From Croceibacterium_A sp965977975 (lineage in GTDB: Bacteria; Pseudomonadota; Alphaproteobacteria; Sphingomonadales; Sphingomonadaceae): a stretch of DNA of 46,245 nucleotides. Location: positions 1 to 46,245 of the forward strand of contig CBHCZH010000009.1 in the NCBI GenBank assembly GCA_965977975.1, read 5' to 3'. Below the pieces are notes generated by a model. The model was not told where the DNA came from and ran no database searches. It saw only the letters and a list, made by a program, of their open reading frames with translations. The position numbers were made by a program, and so were the translations under genes. Below are positions 43,988 to 46,245 of the stretch, one piece after another (within the stretch, counting starts at the first letter, position 1; each line of letters opens with the position of its first letter).

Positions 43988-44017
43988 GCTCAAATACGAA
44001 AAAGGGGGGTCTTTCAT

Positions 44018-44347
44018 ATGTCGTCACTCGAGCTGTTCGGTTTTGGCGCGTTCGGCGCCCTAATCCAGGAAGTTCTTTGGTGGTACAACGGCCGTCACAG
44101 CCTTGACCACGAAAGATACGAAAAGCTAACGAGATCGCTCGGATATTGGGCGGTCACCACGATCTTCATCTTGCTTGCCGGAGGCCTGACTGCCGTCTGG
44201 TTCCTGGGCGAAACACCTCCAAGCGCAAGAACAGCCCTGCTGACGGGCGCAATGGCGCCGCTTCTCTTAAAGCAGGCGCTGAAGGCCGCAAGCCCGCCCC
44301 AGCACTTCGGCGCGAGCCGCTTCTCCTTCCGGGACTATTTGCAATGA
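44018..44347 (+). CDS. Small three-helix membrane protein, partner of the next gene
   Basis: A 109-residue protein with three hydrophobic stretches (about 4-20, 43-62, 72-88) and a charged loop between the first two (YNGRHSLDHERYEKLTR). The ATG at 44018 has a GGGGGG ribosome site eight bases upstream; the longer frame from 43850 is rejected. The stop overlaps the next gene (ATGA), so the two form a coupled pair. No family recognised; GC is lower than around it, suggesting transfer. Confidence 0.6.
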   Translation: MSSLELFGFGAFGALIQEVLWWYNGRHSLDHERYEKLTRSLGYWAVTTIFILLAGGLTAVWFLGETPPSARTALLTGAMAPLLLKQALKAASPPQHFGASRFSFRDYLQ

Positions 44348-45321
44348 GGTGGGCTTGGCTGCTTGCTGCCGCGACCACGCTTTCCCTTTTGAGTGCTGAT
44401 GCATCCTATGCGCAAAGGCGGCCTGGGAGAGTGCCGATCCCAATCCACCTCCGTGAGATCGCGGAGCAAGCAAGACAGAGCGGTTCGGTTGTTCGACCTC
44501 AAGCAACTCAGCTTGCGACGATTGCGCGCAGGTTGCTTGCCTCGACTCGCGGAGGCAGGCCCACCACGCAAAACTTCTATAGATCGCAGGCCGCGATGGC
44601 GTTCCTGACGCGAAGTATTCCTACTCCAAACCCGCTCCGAATAAGAACCACCGATTCCCTTTTGCAGGGTAGCGATGGGCCACATCATTTTCAGAACTTC
44701 GTGCGAGCGGAGGCAAACGGGTTGATCAGGCGCGACATTCCTCCGGGTGTGGCCGTGTACGACACGGTTCCGCTCGATCCTGTTCAGTTCCGATCCCGCT
44801 TCGGGCGACAAATGACCGCGCAGGACACGCGCGATATCCAAGCTTTGAAGCGCAATCTGCAGGGCAGCGCCTTCCACACCGCAACCTTCGAAGCAGCTCT
44901 GGACAGGCCAGAACGCTTTGTTCTTCTCCTTGGGCACAACGAAGGCAATCGGATAATCGAAGGGACTGGTAGGAGCAAAAGTCTTAGCGAAGCGGGCAAC
45001 CTTTGTTACAGATTCGTCAAAATGTGCTTCTTTATTGTCTGCAATTCGCAATCAGACATAGGGGGTTCGGGTATAGGACTGAGCGGAAAAATAAATGCAA
45101 GACGCGCGGGACTGTTAGCCCGAGATTTGATCGATATCGTAAACTCGGCTGACGTAAATTCTGACGGGAATCTTCGCCTGCCGGCGGCGACGGTGCGTGC
45201 GATGATGATGCGGGTCGAAAGAGAAGGCGGCACTCTGAAATTGATTGGCTACCGCGCAGCAGATTGGTTTGTCGTCCGTCTGATCATGGTCGTCCCAAAT
45301 TGCGAACGGGGCGATTGCTGA
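44344..45321 (+). CDS. Exported protein with a possible caspase-like His/Cys pair
   Basis: A 325-residue protein with a clear signal peptide (about 1-23, ending SYA). Residues 192-240 show a strand followed by GHN (RFVLLLGHNEGN, His198) and, 35 residues later, a strand followed by CNS (FFIVCNSQSD, Cys233). This layout is like the His and Cys of the CHAT/caspase clan, where each catalytic residue follows a beta-strand. The match is at motif level only; the two residues could be coincidental. The rest is unrecognised and helical to about 190. It is translationally coupled to the small membrane protein before it. Lower GC and low-use codons suggest acquisition. Confidence 0.55.
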   Translation: MRWAWLLAAATTLSLLSADASYAQRRPGRVPIPIHLREIAEQARQSGSVVRPQATQLATIARRLLASTRGGRPTTQNFYRSQAAMAFLTRSIPTPNPLRIRTTDSLLQGSDGPHHFQNFVRAEANGLIRRDIPPGVAVYDTVPLDPVQFRSRFGRQMTAQDTRDIQALKRNLQGSAFHTATFEAALDRPERFVLLLGHNEGNRIIEGTGRSKSLSEAGNLCYRFVKMCFFIVCNSQSDIGGSGIGLSGKINARRAGLLARDLIDIVNSADVNSDGNLRLPAATVRAMMMRVEREGGTLKLIGYRAADWFVVRLIMVVPNCERGDC

Positions 45322-45404
45322 CAGCGTAGCGCCCGTGGGGGATTCTCCGGAGGTACGCGCCTCTGGAGCGACGGGTCCGTGCGAGCCTGTCGGCGGTCCG
45401 GCCC

Positions 45405-45433
45405 CTTGAGTTGCGCAACGAGAACGCCATGTA
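45405..45433 (+). promoter_or_regulatory. clpB: Sigma-32-type heat-shock promoter of clpB
   Basis: CCCCTTGAG (core CTTGAG at 45405-45410) and CGCCATGTA (45425-45433) are 14 bases apart, close to the heat-shock sigma-32 consensus of CTTGAA and CCCCATNT. It lies 28 bases upstream of the clpB ATG, and clpB is a classical sigma-32 gene. Confidence 0.6.
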
Positions 45434-45460
45434 CCGCGAAACGAATGCGAGGGGCTGCTG

Positions 45461-46245
45461 ATGAATCTCGAGAAGTTCACCGATCGCGCCAAAGGGTTCC
45501 TGCAGTCGGCGCAGACCGTCGCGATCCGGCTCAATCACCAGCGGATCACCCCCGAGCACGTGCTCAAGGCGCTGCTCGAGGACAGCGAAGGCATGGCCGC
45601 CGGGCTGATCCAGCGCGCGGGCGGCGATCCGAAGACCGCGGTCGCCAAGGTGGACGAAGCGCTGGCCAAAATTCCGGGCGTGTCGGGCTCCGGGGCCCAG
45701 GCGACGCCGGGCCTCGACAACGACACCGTTCGCGTTCTCGACCAGGCCGAGCAGGTTGCCGACAAGGCCGGCGACAGCTTCGTCACCGTGGAGAGGCTGC
45801 TGCTGGCACTAGCCCTTTCCACCACAACCGCGGCGGGCCAGGCGCTCAAGGCGGCGAGCGTGACCGCCGAGGGTCTCAACTCGGCGATCGAGGCTCTGCG
45901 CGGCGGGCGCGGCGCGCACTCGGCGAGCGCCGAGAACGCCTACGACGCGATGAAGAAGTACGCGCGCGATCTCACGCAAGCCGCGCGCGACGGCAAGCTC
46001 GATCCGGTGATCGGCCGCGACGAGGAGATCCGCCGCACGATTCAGATCCTGGCTCGCCGGACCAAGAACAATCCGGTGCTGATCGGCGAACCCGGCACCG
46101 GCAAGACCGCCGTAGTCGAAGGTCTCGCGCTACGCATCGCCAACGGCGACGTGCCCGACAGCCTCAAGGGCCGACGGCTGATGAGTCTCGACATGGGCTC
46201 GCTGATCGCCGGCGCGAAGTACCGCGGCGAGTTCGAGGAACGGCT
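45461..46245 (+). CDS. clpB: ClpB disaggregase (N-terminal part, cut by window edge)
   Basis: The first 261 or so residues of ClpB are in the window. The N-terminal repeat domain reads MNLEKFTDRAKGFLQSAQ (1-18) with ITPEHVLKALLED, and the first AAA+ domain starts with DPVIGRDEEIRRTIQILARR and Walker A GEPGTGKT. ClpB with DnaK rescues aggregated proteins in the cytoplasm. GAGGGG lies before the ATG. It continues beyond 46245. A heat-shock promoter precedes it. Confidence 0.96.
   Translation, partial: MNLEKFTDRAKGFLQSAQTVAIRLNHQRITPEHVLKALLEDSEGMAAGLIQRAGGDPKTAVAKVDEALAKIPGVSGSGAQATPGLDNDTVRVLDQAEQVADKAGDSFVTVERLLLALALSTTTAAGQALKAASVTAEGLNSAIEALRGGRGAHSASAENAYDAMKKYARDLTQAARDGKLDPVIGRDEEIRRTIQILARRTKNNPVLIGEPGTGKTAVVEGLALRIANGDVPDSLKGRRLMSLDMGSLIAGAKYRGEFEER

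Overview
The window reads as chromosomal DNA of a high-GC alphaproteobacterium, most likely a member of the Sphingomonadales. Evidence is gene content typical of that order: a MlaE permease with an N-terminal STAS domain, a TauE/SafE gene coupled to a TIGR02186 gene, DUF3297 and DUF4153 proteins, an ATP12 F1-assembly chaperone, a signal-peptide TonB-dependent receptor, a GatCAB operon, and a widespread 'CTTCGACAAGCTCAG' inverted repeat. This assignment is inference from gene families; no rRNA is present.

Layout. 1-1 kb: start of clpX (cut by the edge) and clpP, minus strand. 1.2-8 kb: TonB-dependent receptor, exported amidase, DHA2-type MFS pump, trigger factor with a long Ala/Lys/Pro tail, and tRNA-Leu(UAG). 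8-10 kb: an acidic disordered small protein, a DUF3297 protein and an NhaD Na+/H+ antiporter. 10.3-12.9 kb: an NfrB-like inner-membrane glycosyltransferase coupled to an outer-membrane barrel protein, of lower GC. 12.9-16.4 kb: TauE/SafE permease, TIGR02186 protein, HerA-like ATPase. 16.5-18.7 kb: a lone phage tailspike-like gene with no other phage genes. 18.8-24.3 kb, minus strand: MATE pump, queE and valS, with two composite palindromic repeats, one of them lying in frame inside valS, and a 21-bp tandem repeat array upstream of queE. 24.4-27.9 kb: a complete Mla/MCE lipid-transport operon (permease, ATPase, MCE protein, lipoprotein). 28-31.8 kb: six overlapping minus-strand genes from crcB to the ATP12 chaperone. 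32-38.9 kb: rpsU, a membrane-anchored FKBP, DUF4153 protein, gatC, gatA, an unrelated insert gene, gatB, trmL. 39-45.3 kb: a variable stretch with a lipoprotein, a degenerate copy of an M16 peptidase 3' end, two small secreted proteins, an intact M16 peptidase, and a two-gene module of a small membrane protein and an exported protein with a possible His/Cys dyad. The window ends in clpB.

How the parts work together. Much of the window is housekeeping: proteostasis (ClpXP, trigger factor, ClpB, FKBP), translation (ValS, GatCAB, S21, TrmL, a pseudouridine synthase, tRNA-Leu, QueE) and envelope maintenance (Mla, TonB receptor, M16 peptidase). Into this backbone are set accessory pieces: the NfrB-like pair, the orphan tailspike, the gene inside the gat operon and the 43.9-45.3 kb module. 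The only gene-free stretch above 300 bases is 21009-21402, which holds the 21-bp array and one palindromic composite. The strongest unusual observations are the palindromic element that has become about 48 codons of valS, the 21-bp array, the tailspike, the exported His/Cys protein with its membrane partner, and the relic of a second M16 gene. No function of a new system is proven here.
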